A stretch of DNA of 64,000 bases from Phoenix dactylifera (taxonomy: Eukaryota > Streptophyta > Magnoliopsida > Arecales > Arecaceae): assembly GCF_009389715.1 (NCBI RefSeq), contig NC_052405.1, positions 10,209,194-10,273,193 of the forward strand. Reading direction: 5' to 3'. Positions 1 to 12,900 of this stretch are shown here, piece by piece. The notes under the pieces are model-generated. The model was not told where the DNA came from, made no database searches, and was given only the letters and a program-made list of their open reading frames with translations. Position 1 is the first letter of the stretch, and each line of letters begins with the position of its first letter. Position numbers and translations under genes: made by a program.

Positions 1-2852
1 TGAAAACACTTGAAAGTTGGCTGATGACCTAGTAATCTAGTAATTGATTAACTGCTTCATATGATGACAACAATATAAACAAGGAGTAGTACAGTTTGAC
101 TAGGATAAAAGTCGCAACAATGATGCGAAGTGAGTGCTGAAGATTTTATGTTATGCTGTCCGTATCAACATCAACTGGAAAAATTTCCACCGTAACTGCT
201 AGAAACCTTTCTTCAAACGAGCACTGTATTAATAAGCCAGGCTGTTATGAGGAGCCTAATCTGCCTTCATCCGTGCATGGTCAACTCTTTTTTTGCTTTA
301 AATGACCAGAATTATGCATTGCTCTCAGCTTCTTATTCGAGTTTTTCATTGACACTTCTTCCATGATCACTGATTCTCTCATCTGTTTTCATTATATCCG
401 ACATGCTCTTTTGTTGCATTCCATTCTTTATTGGCTTCTTTCTGAGTTTATTTATGTATTGATCTCTAACTATCACTTCTAGTCCTTCAATTCTCTACTC
501 TGCTTTCCTAACTTCTACATATACCATACATTTCGCCTTTATTTCCCATGTGGTGCATACATCTATAAATTTATCATCTCATTTTTTCCTCCTTTGGTGA
601 TGGCATTTTTTTTGCACCTTATACCATCTCATTATTGGCATTGGACTGTTACCATAGAGAAGCTCCTCTACCTGCTAGATCTCTGTATTGCGAACTCAAC
701 TTCTTTCAGTAAGAAATTTTAATTTAGAGGACGTTGACACTAAGGTCCTAAGCTTCTATTGTTTGAAGGGAGTTGTCAGGGTCAATATTCCTTTATTAGA
801 TTGCACATCGAAGACAGCCTGGATGTTAGAGGCCAGAGTCAGTGACACCGGGAAGAAGCTCAAATCCTCTCCAGTTATTTATGAACGGAATCCCACCTTG
901 TACCGAAAGCAGATGGGAAGAGCTCCATCTGAAAAGCCTGAGCCTCTCCAGTTATTTATGGACAGAATCCCACCTGAACCATCTTTAAGCTTCCATCATG
1001 CATCTGTCAATTAGCAGATTGTTCAGCCCCTTCGCCAAGATCTCATTTCATCTGGTGGTACAAATTGAGGCAAGGAGAGAGCCTAGTATGTGCAAGCCAT
1101 CATTTTAATTCTAAGGGCCTAAAACCATGCTTGAATTCAACCAGACTTCTTAGACAAGTAAGGATAGTTCCAGATCTCTTCTGATGGTGATTTAAAATGC
1201 TACCAGCATGAAACTCCTAATGATTGGCAAATCCAGAGGTATGTAGTTATCTCTAAATCATTGTGGTGGGCAGAGACCATCCATCAAAGCAATTAAATTG
1301 TTCTTGGTGGTCAGTCAGGTACAGATGATAGAAATAGATGTGGGGGAGTGAGGACAGATGACACCCCAACAGTGAAGCTTTGTCCAACCATGTGGCAGTG
1401 CTATGCCATGTGAGGCCATGTTCTATGCTTTATGAGGACCATGAGGATTGGGCCCCTTTATATGTAAATATAAAATTTGATTCCACAATACCCAAGAATT
1501 ATATAGTTTTTTTTTCCCACTCCATAGATTTCCTTTTCTGTTAAACCTTCCACCCAATAGATCTCAAAAGCTAATAAAGCCTCGGCCTTTTCAGGTTTGA
1601 ATTTCCTGTTGGTAATTGACAAAGTAGAAATAAGGTAATGTTTAACTTGTTTAATAAAATGATCAGATTCGTGTCTGAATTTTTGACCCGTTTGATAGGA
1701 GACCTTCCTATCTGACTTTCGCACGAGGCCCATATTAGTAATCAATCAAAAAAAACTTTGTGCAGTACTATCTTTGATAACAACCACCAGAGCATTCATG
1801 GCAAATTGGAAAGTAGAGTTCGAGAATTCATTAGAATGTAAGGGAGCACAGGAAGCTGGCATGATGTTGCAGAGATTCTGATAATTCCTTGCAAACAAAT
1901 ACAGGTGAACTGAATGTTGAACTGGGAACCAAGGTAAAAAGTAAGTAATATGTATCTGGAGGGCATATTCAAAAAGGCATTATGCACTTTAAGGTTAAAT
2001 CCCAAGCTTACATGATGGGAAGAAACCGCTTGATTATAACATAATACGGAGGTCAAAATATGCTTATATAAAAGATATGTTTATCCATAGTTAACCTAGT
2101 TTTCAAGGTTCTCATTATTTTGATGAATGCCATACAGCTTATTTCTACCTCCAACTATAAAGCAGCAGCAGCAGCAGAAGAAACAACTTCAATAAATTTG
2201 AAGAAAGAACCTTTTCACCTTCCATGCAAATTCAATAGATTGTTAAACATCCAGGAGCTATAATTTCATTGGAAGCTAACCAATTTACTAAAGGCAAAGG
2301 TAAAACTCAGGGAACCAACAGCGGTATAATCAAAGTGAACACTTTTCCTGCATATAAAGATGGTGTAATGCTTTTGAGAGTATCTGGCTCTAAATACTTT
2401 CTAGAGCAAATCAATTAAAAATATAACAAAATAAAAATCAACACCTTTAATTATGATATGTAATAAATAAAATAAAATAAAAACCATAAATTTTTGAAAC
2501 CTTTTACTCATACATTTAATTAAAATAAAATTTGATAATTTAAATGGTATAATATCATTTTTTAATTTAATCTGCAACTCAGAAACATCCAAATTAGCCA
2601 AATTTTAATCCTCTAACATATTTAGATCAAGGTCCATTATCTGAAAAAGTAAATTAAATACTTTAGCACACCACTTATATTTCCATTGTTCATTTTTTGC
2701 CGACTAAATGTGTAGGCAAGAGGGTTCCAAAATAAACAATATTTTGTTCCTAAGTATTTTACACATTGTATACCATATGACCATTGGTGTTGGATTTCAT
2801 TTTGCAAGGCCCTTTATTAATTTCCACTTTTTAGAACCAAACGATCTCGGAA

Positions 2853-2900
<48 letters not shown>

Positions 2901-3515
2901 ACACTTTTGGCAAATAAGAAAATTATATGCTCAAAATTCCAATCTGCCACAGTTGCATATGGATGCCATTATTCAAGTATTCAAGATGTACAATACATAC
3001 ATGCATGTCCTTAATAACACTAGTTTGCAATTAATTCAGTAACAAGATTGCTTTCACAGTTTCATGTCATTTTGAATGTCTGGCACAAGGCTTGCGACAG
3101 GAAAAGCCTCAGAATTTGTGTAAATGCCAATAAAAACTAATACGTTACTCCAAATGAACATTAGTAGATTTAGAAGGCAATAAAACCAGTACTGAAATTC
3201 ACCCTCAAAAGCTCTTCAAAAAGAAATTCACCGACATTGAACTTGCTTACAAAGAAAAAGATAAGTTGCAATACCTGGAAGTGAATAATCATCCTTGATA
3301 AAGAGAAGAAAAGGAACATCAATCTATGAGATACTAAACTAGTTTAAAGAATCATATTTGAGATACCAGAGACCAGAGTGTCAGTTGTGCAAACACTATA
3401 GACTGCGCAACTCAGAGGCTGTCCAAGCACATTGACTGAGATGTATCCCTTGAAACTCTTGATAACTGATGGTTTTCCTTCCAAATAGCATGCAACAGAA
3501 CTTCAGACCATTGAT
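1..3515. other. intergenic / 3' flank, no gene recognised
   Basis: AT-rich sequence with only short open frames, none of which I recognise. The frame at about 688-1014 (plus) contains a short internal duplication: a 'cctctccagttatttatg' block occurs near 876 and again near 945. That argues for repeat-derived rather than coding sequence. A CAG run at 2161-2176 and a CT microsatellite are the only other obvious structures. Confidence 0.5.
2856..2897. repeat. (CT)n microsatellite
   Basis: About 21 uninterrupted CT dinucleotides in intergenic DNA. Confidence 0.95.
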
Positions 3516-3815
3516 CAAATAGCCAAGAAACAAATCACAGGTCCTGAAGTAGTAGAAAAGGTCTGCCAAAGGAAGCACTCTATTAGATAAGCTACAAACG
3601 TTTGCTCATAAAATGAAAATTTCCCATTACAGTCTGTTAACAGTAAATAGACACCAATAATCAAGCTAAGAAAGAAATCACAGGTCCTGAAGCAGTAGAA
3701 AATGTCTGCCAAAAGGACACACTCTAGTAGACTAGCTAAGAAATGTTTGATCATAAACAGAAAATTACCCATTGCAGTAATGTTAACATTAAATAGACAC
3801 CAAAAATCAACAAGG
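3516..3815. repeat. direct tandem duplication, period about 143 bp
   Basis: Two diverged copies, about 3521-3663 and 3664-3811. Both start near 'aagaaa.aaatcacaggtcc' and both end near 'aaatagacacca'. The pair lies 150-450 bp beyond the ALFIN-LIKE stop codon, so it may fall in the 3' UTR or just beyond it. Short open frames here are repeats of each other and are not taken as genes. Confidence 0.8.
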
Positions 3816-3962
3816 ATATGTCCAATATGACTACATTTAGTCTAAACTGAGATCAAGACTCCAGCACGCAGGTTTGTTCACTGCTGCATCCAAAATGGTT
3901 CTCCCCCTCGTATTTCTGACGCCCCTATCTCTAAAACATCAACCACAAGCTTTCTAGTTCCA

Positions 3963-6900
3963 TCATGCTCTGGCTCTCTTGTTGCTGCAAGCAGGGCATT
4001 TGTACTGCTTGATGTGCTCAGCTCTGGCAGGAGTGATCCTGACACACTTACCGTGGAACCATCTCTCGCAAATGTCACAGCAAATCCAGAATTCATCATT
4101 GGCGTAGTTGTCCCCGCATGCACCACACAGAGTATTTCCATGCTCTTCTTCATCCTCATCTTCTCTTTCACTCTCTTCTTCATCTTTCGGGGGAGGCATC
4201 TTTGAGGCCTTTATATGAGACTCAGACGGACGTGATGGCTGAAAGCAGGATAAAGAACAAAGATGCCAAAAAGGAGGAAAAATAAATTGAGATTGTTTTG
4301 ACAAATTGACGACAGTGGTGCAAGACATTCATATTCACCTTTGAGCCAGACTTGTTGCTCTTGCTGCTGCTGTTGGTGGTTTTCTCTTTTGACTGCTTTT
4401 TGGCCGTTCCTGTCACAACCTCGTATATGGTAGGGAGACCATTCATCATATGGAAGAGTCGCTTCCTGTAATTTCAGCGCCATAAGAAAATTATCAAGCA
4501 CCAGCAATTTCCATCATAATTTGGAGTTGCACCGTTTAAAATAGATGTATCATTTTTTAAAAAATAATGCTCTGAAACTAAAAGAGAGCATCATATGCAG
4601 CTGAGCATAATAGGGCTTCCTTCAGCAGAAAATACAAAGTATGCATGGTACTTTCTATGAAAGATCGAAATCTGCAATCAGCAGTCCCTTGTGAGCCCAA
4701 TTCCATAAGCTCATGAATAGAGTCAGACTTGAGAAGAAGTAACCCCTAGAGTGATGTGAAGCATGGGCAGAAGGACTTTGTTCAGAGGTCGGTGCAAGGT
4801 AAAATCTAACACCTGCACAGAGATTTCTGCACACGTGTCTCAAAGATAGCTTTGTTGTTCAGCAATCTATATACTATAAACCACCAATATCACGTGCAAG
4901 TCATAACAGAGAACTCCAGCAGTTTGTATACTGTGAAGCAATATTATTTGATGCAACAGTTCAAACAGAGTTTCATCAGTCTGCCCTGATGATAATAAAT
5001 ACAATGCACCAAAACATGACCATAATAGGGTATAATGAATAGATGACACAAGCGAAGACCAGGAAACCGTAAGTGCTATTCGCCAACATAAAAATCATTG
5101 TTGGAAGCTGAAGACTGTTCAAAAGAACAGAAGAACACAAAGGTGGAAGGACTTTATCAAGATTTAAAAGGTTTAATCTGACAGCACAACAGTGGTTTTA
5201 TGCCATAATAGGAAGCAACAATAGGAAGTGGGCCAGGTGGCATGATAAGGATGTCAGGATTAGAAAATACAAGGACACCAAACATACCACAAACTAGACA
5301 TTATTATTAATCGGATGGTGAAGAAAAATTTCTATCAAACTCCAACTGGAGACAATCTATAATCCACTTTTGGAAGGAAAATGAAAATCACTAAATGGAA
5401 AGTTTGATTTGATTTTCCAGAAGTGTGAGCACATAGCAATTGAGAATGATGGTAGGTAAAGAACCAGTTGGGAAATAGAAGAAAAGGGCGCCAGCTGTCA
5501 GAGCAGACACCTCTATAATAAATCTGATAGATGCAAGAGTCCAGGAGACAAGAACCTTATTCAGACAATGAATGTTGGACCTAGACAGATGGAACAGTAA
5601 AGAGTTTTTTATCCAAAACATTTTTGACTCATTCAACTAACCCAGGCTTGTGCTTGAAGTCCAAAGTGGTGCAAATTCAGTGGTTCTTGAAATGAAATTG
5701 AAGGATTATAGGGATTCTACAGCATTCAGAACTTTCGGTTAATGATGATAAACAGAACGGATAAGGTTTTAGTGGCTTGCTGTTCTGCAGCATCAATAAG
5801 ATAGTATAATTAATAGACACCAGATTCTGATAGATAAACAAATTAATAGCCCAGGTTCTAATGTACATCACATATTAATCCTTCAAGGTTCCTGTGCTTA
5901 GACAACACTTTCGAACATTGCACTGTAGCATTGTACATTTAAACAATATCAGAAACATTTTACCCAAAAAAAAATATATATCAGAAAGAGAGAGCAAAAC
6001 AAAGCAGTTGCCTCCTTAACCCTCCTTTTCCTGTTCCTTTCCTCATTTTTCAGGATGGGTGAAATTAAGTCCTAAAGACATGATGGTCTAAAGAATGAAG
6101 CAAATCTAGAATCACCTCTTCCTTCTCCTCTAGGTATACTAACAATAACTAAGGCATTTAAATCCTCCATCCTTTCAAGTAGCTCTGCAAAAAAAGTGAC
6201 AAGTAATCCTCCCTCAAATTACTAAAAGTCCTTCCAAGTTTTGCTCCTATAAGCAAAACTCATCTTCAAAAATGACCAATTCCAGGTCATGCTTCAGCTG
6301 CCTTCTTCACTCTAGAAAGGAGCTCTTTAAGAAGTCTCCCATATCCTTCTCAAGTTGTTCCACTTTATTACTTTGCCTCTCATTTACAATCTCCTAAAAT
6401 ATTTTATGGTGGACACAAATAAATATATTCAAAAGCAGAGAGTAGAGGATACAAAACCACTGGTTTTTGTGGAAAAGAATCAGCAATAATGTTAATAGAG
6501 TAAGATTGAAGAGGTTTAATTAATCCATAGGTCAACAAAAAGTATCATAGTGGAATCAAGATTCAATTTGAGAGAACCAGCAGTGTAGTTAAACAAAGAA
6601 AGGTTCATCAAAGGGCATGGTATTTTCCCAAGAAAATGACAATAAAAAGCTAAGAACAGTAGATTTTTTACTCCTTGAGAACGGAAACTATGTAGATAGA
6701 AATGTGAATCATTGAGTAAACAATTAGAAAACCTATCAGAAAGACCTTCAATAGTTCAGTGGAGAGGAAGAATTGGTGATACGGAGAAATTCTACAAGGG
6801 GATTTGGCATCCATTGGAGTAAAATGGGTTTCTATAACGTACCATAAGCACAACGGAAGGTGGGACCTAAAAAGTCATCTAAGAAGCCAGTTTCACAATC

Positions 6901-9900
6901 ATGTCTCTTAAAAGTCATGCGAACTTCCATCTGGCAGAAAAATACAGGAATATATGCATGTACACACACATGTAAATACAATTTCACAATCATGTCTTAA
7001 AAGTCATGTGAACTTCATCAGACAGAAAAATACACATGCACAAATATATGCACATATGTATGCATTTATACATGTAAGTACATATGTATGTACTTACATA
7101 TGTATGAATGTATGTGCATACGTACGCATTTATATATGAATGTATACAGGGGACACGTATAGAATCCTTATATAACTAATTTGGTTCCCAGAAGAATAGC
7201 AAATTTTTGTATTGAAAGTGACGATTTGAAGTTCGAGGACACCCAAACTTTACAATCCTGGCAACCAGGAGGTTCGTCGGTAGGTTCGAGTGTTTACTAC
7301 CTAGAGTTTAGGAAACATCAAATCAACCATTTGGAGGTTGTAACAGCTCCTTAGCCAAATATTGAAACATAGAAGTTACTCAAATGTTCTATATTACCAA
7401 AATGTTGGCTGTATGCAAGATCATAAAAATAGAAGACAGGCCATTGGAGGGCAGACATATAGCGTGCATGTTAGATTTCTCATCAGATTAAGGAAGGCAC
7501 GTAATGTATGAAGATAAATTTTACATAAGCAAAGCATTGCCATGACCTGTCAGTCAAGAGTTTGTCCTGAGCAATGCATCCTCCCACAATCACACCAAGG
7601 GTTTTTAAAAAAATTAATTAATAATGCTTTTAGTTCGCATATCACAAGTTCTTTCACACCAAGTACCAAATCATTTCACTGTATGTACAATCACATATGC
7701 ACCATAAAATATACAATCCTTTACAGTTCCAAAAAATCTACAAACACATTACAAATCAAAGACTGTATCAGCACATCACATCGTCGACCAGATTCATTGA
7801 CCATGATTTATTATAGACTCGGCATCATCCCTAACTTTGATAGATTGAATCAGGAAAACTAATTTACTTTGCAAAATCCAAACTCATGCCCCCTGAAACA
7901 CCTGAAACACTTTAAACCTCTCTCCTCAACATTTCTAATGTAATCCACAACAACTATGTCTCCTTTCTCAGGAAAAAAAAAGAAGTCTCTTCTTACCAAA
8001 GCTAATGCATCCATCACATAAGCTTTCACTGGAACTGTGTTCATCCAAGCCTAAATTTGCATCAGCCCAATATCAAGTTGTATCCCAGTCCACTGGAAAA
8101 AAAGTCTTGTCACAAAACTTCTGCTAGTATGTGAGATTTGATATCTCTCTTATTCAACTATTTTTCATCCACATCGCTTATATTCCTCAGATCTCAACAA
8201 TCTAAACTTCCTCAATTTTTGTTAGGGTGCATTGTATCTAGTGCCCTAGTGCCAAAGCTCAAAGCAGCCACATCACCCATTTTCAAAAAAGCCTGTCCAT
8301 AGTTGCAGCATCAAAGCAGTTATACTGGAATTGTCAGTCAGCAAGCTACCATCACTTGGTTGAATTCCTTGGCAATCATATTTCTAATAATGTTCTACGG
8401 ACATTCAAATAACTGAAACTCTTGAGCATATAAAATGGAAACTCTTGAGCATCCATCAATCTCGGTTGTACGTTCCATGGTTTCCTCAAGTGATAAGCAT
8501 GTGACGAAGAAAATTTCTCTCTTTAATTTCTTTCTCAGAGTACCCACATAACTTGATCAAATATCTTTTTCTTAAAGAGTCCAAATATGGAAGGCTAATT
8601 GATATTCTTAATATATATATATATATAGTCACTACAAAGTATGAACATCTCCCAAATCCCCATATGGGTCAGAAAGAAGTCAAATCTCAGAAGCCTCTCT
8701 CTCATCCTCTTATAAAAATCTGTATTTTCAAAATAAATAAAAGAATTTTGATCACAGCTGTCAACGTGTATTGCACATGTCGCAATTTATTATCCTAAAC
8801 CCAAGCCATTGTGCATCTTAATCAACCATCCGACAAAAGAATGGTTAATTCATAGAGATCACATGGTATGAAAAATTTTAAACAACTCAACTCAACTCAA
8901 CTAAGCCTTAATCCCAAACTAATTAAAGTCGGCTAAGGGAATCCTTTTCCTTCATTCCACTTTGTTTAGGGCCACATTTTTGAAAGATGTAAAAATATCA
9001 AACCTTTCCTTGCTACTTCATCCAATGTGATTGCCGTCTACTAGACACCTCTTTCCTTCTACAATTATTAGATCACTCTTTCATACCAGTACATCACTCG
9101 GCCTAAGTTGTACGTTTCCAAAACTTATAAGCTGTCCTCTCAATTTGTCCTCAATTGGTGCTACATCTATCTTTTTATGAATGACCTCACTTCTTATTTT
9201 ATCTTCTTTTTTTTGTATTACCACATGAAAGATTTTAAACAGGGGCAATCTTATCCATTTAATTACAAATGTCAATTGCATGATGATTTGATCATTTGAT
9301 TGATACATGTACTTCTATCCAATAATCACTACACAAGTTTTCAAGAGTCTAAAGAACCACATTTCATAAAGTAGCCAATCAACAGGAGTTTTCAAGTGAT
9401 TACATGACTCTTTTATTCAGCATGAGACCATGGATTTTGTGAGTTATTTGTAGGACTCCAAGTTTGAGCACGTACAGTGCCAAAAAGTTCATTTCAGTTA
9501 CAAGTTGGTTAAGTCCCAGAATCATTTTGATCAATTACAAAGTGGTTTAAGTGTCGGGGAATCTAAACTGTTACCAAAAAATACTCTCTATAACAGAGAA
9601 CCTATTAAGTTGAAGTATTACTAGAGGTCACCAAGCAATCAGGCTTTCTTCTTTTTGTTCTTCAAAAAAATAAGGGTACCTACTTGTTATAGGATTCCGA
9701 CCAGATGGTGTTATACAGGCCTACATATATAAGGTCATCCTTGTAAATCATACAAAATAACCGATTCTGCAAACAGATTTCACAAGAGTTTCCTCCCTTC
9801 TGAATAAGGTGAAGCTTTATTCCTCTCTTGGTGATGGCTCCATAAGAGCCATCAGGTGGATGAATTTCAAGATATGGCAGAAGTAACAATTACTCAGATA

Positions 9901-12900
9901 TCCACCAAACCTATCCTTCTGTTTTACATCAAAACCTCAGATCCTCTTGCCATACCCTACCAAAACTTCTAGGTTCTCTTCTGCTTTACAGTTCAAACTT
10001 TAATTTACAAGTTCTCAAAAAAATCTAGAAAAGCATGTACCAGTCTCTTTCTTAAAGCCCTACTTATCCCAATGATCACTTGATCATCATCGCTTTCCCA
10101 AAACCATGTCCCAAAATCAGCAAATTGATAACCTTTCCAGAACGATATTTTTCTTTTTTAAGAATGAGCTATCAAAACCCCTTCTCTAAAACCAAATCAT
10201 CAGAAAACCATATCCACTACCTTATCACTAAAAGAATTAACACATGAAAGTTCTAAACAACCTCCCCTGATCAGCTTGAAACTTTTAAAAGCACAGAACG
10301 AAAAGTGCCTACTTTAAGATCTTGAAAAATCTAAAAGAAATCATAACTCAAGTATTCAGAAATAGTGAAGTCTAAGCCCATTAAATTAACTAACAGAAAA
10401 AGATAACCCCATATCCATTATAAATTAAATGCACTTTTACTTTATAATTTATATAGAATAGCAAGAAGATAAAAAATTAGCGAGTCAATCTAAATTGTCC
10501 AATCAAAAAGAATATGTTTAAAACATAATAAGTATACAAATCTAGAACATGCCACACTACATATAATGTCAAAGCAAGACCTTATAGAATATGACAAAAG
10601 AAGGTACAACAAACTTGGTATATTGACATTTAATTAAAAGATACGTGTATGAGGTCATATACTATGGAGTTGGCTTAGGTCATGCTCTGGGAAACAATGA
10701 ATCGACACAACACTTATATCAGGTGTGTGGATTGAAATTTGAAAGAAATGTGTCCATAATATGTAACAATATAATAGCTACATGAGATTAATAATAAAAA
10801 GCATATTAACTTGATCGATAACACTTGAGAATGGAGGCATAATAGTATTGCAATTATCCTACGAGAACATGGAGTCTGTCACATATAAGGACTTTCTTTT
10901 TCACAAAGAACACCATATATTCAAATCATAAAACCTATCAATTTAGAATATGTGAAAGTGACGCTGGGGAGGTGTTGAACTTGGGCTAAAAACTTGAAAT
11001 AGGAAGGGTAAGTCACTAGAAGCAATTGATTGTGGCGAGGTAGAACTTAGCAACAAGTTCAAATGCTTTTGCTCCACTGGGAACATCAGATAGCTTTATG
11101 ATAGATCCTTCTTCCTCGTCACTAGCATCCAGATGTGCGCAATGTTCTGCAGCTACTTGAAGCATCAGCAGTGCATAGGGAACATATCTCTCAAAATGCT
11201 CACCGATTCCAACGGCAATATCACCAAAGCATGAGAATATAGAAGGTTTGACAAACTGATGGAGCATAGAATTAGAGAATTTCTTCAGAAGTTGACTCCT
11301 GATACCATCACAAAAAGGAAGACCCTTTTCATCCAAGGTATGGCAAATGTCACCAACCACACCAACTAAGATAGAGCAGACTTGATAATCCTCTATAAAT
11401 TGATCTATATCAGCCAGTTGGTTTGATGGTGATGTTAAAATTCTAGCGCCATCCAAATTGAACACCATCAAAGGCATAGATGAGCCGACACTATGTTGCA
11501 ATGATGGCATTGAAATCACATCTCCAGGAGCATGTGTGGACAGAAATGAGTGTGCCAGGCTCGGAGAGGGGCCTGAGGTGTTTGCAGTTGTTAAACTGTT
11601 GACTAGACCATGGATGATATAGACATTCTCCTTGTGTACATAAGCTAGCAGTGGGCCACGGTAGTCTAACATGAATAATCTCTTTTATTAAAGTGCCTCT
11701 TGCATTGTCATCATTCCCTTTATTTCCCGTTCAATTAGTTCTTCAGTGATCCCTAATTCCGATAGGCCATAAACTTTAGGATCAAATTTACTAACTATTG
11801 GAAGTTCCTGACCATGTGAAGTGCACTTGGTGTGGAAGATATTGTGACATAACCAGTTTGCATCATCAGCTATCATGGTCGCATTCAAGTTGCAATCGAC
11901 CACCAAAGCTTCACCTTGATCAGCATGCACAAGCTCTTCCTTGCTCAGGCCTTCCTCATCCCACTTGCCTAGTTAATCTTCTTGTTCTTTTTTCTTCTTC
12001 GCAAGCTTCTTCCTCTACCAAAGATATGATCTTGCAGTTTGGGCAATCAGCTGCACTTTAACCTTGACACTTGAAGCACTTGTGGGGGTTGGTATAATTG
12101 GGATTGCTAAGGATGCCCTTGTCCTTCTTATGAGATGGTTCGGAGGCGCTGGCTTTGAAGGAAGCCGCCGTCGACATGAAACTCTCCCAATTGGATGCTC
12201 TATCTCTATACTTCAGAAAGCGTGAATTACTTGTTTCCGACTTTTGTTGCAATCGTATCACGTCATTCAACGTCCAATAGGGTTGGAGTTGCACAACTTG
12301 CTCAATTTTAGGCTTCAGTCCACCAAGATATCATGCCATAGGTTGCTCTTTGGGTTTTTTTATGTCGCATGTCATGAGAAGTTAGTCTAATTCCATTGTA
12401 TACACTTCTACGGCCATGTTGCACTGCCTAAGATTGTGGAGCTTAAGAAATTTATTCTAGCAATAATCTTCAAGTAGGAATTTATGTTTGAGTTCATAAC
12501 GCATCTTATCCCATGTTCGGATCTTACCACATCCTTCATGCTCATGTCGTTGCTTGAGATTTTCTCACCAAATTGATGCTTACTTCTTAAGCTTGATGGC
12601 AACGCTTCACACGTCGATTGTCGAAAACTTTGTTAAGCTCGAAAATTCATTGAATGGTGTACAACCAATCAACGAACTCGTCATATTGTAGGCATCCTTC
12701 AATGTCCGAGATATCTATTTAGATGCCAAAGTAATGATGGTTACGATGTGGTCTTCGTTCATATTGGTGATGGGTATCTTCTTTGCTTGATGAAGATGCT
12801 TTTCTGTTGTACAATGGATTAAAATCTTCCACTTCTTCATTGGAGCGCTCGCTTTCATCATCAAATAGCTCTGTTAAAGTCATGATTGAAACCCTGAAGA

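Larger units (their letters stand above)
4466..8883. other. ALFIN-LIKE intron 3, distal part
   Basis: AT-rich intronic DNA with no recognisable gene. It contains the direct duplication near 6890-7035, the ATGTA-rich palindromic stretch near 7035-7140 and an AT run near 8610. Open frames here are short and not family-like. Confidence 0.6.

Noticed and set aside
1458-1745. 95-codon minus-strand frame
   Set aside because: No family recognised, no splice-linked neighbour; retained only as anonymous intergenic sequence.
11016-11672. An importin beta-1 gene
   Set aside because: Only about 94 residues match and both flanks are unrelated gene fragments.
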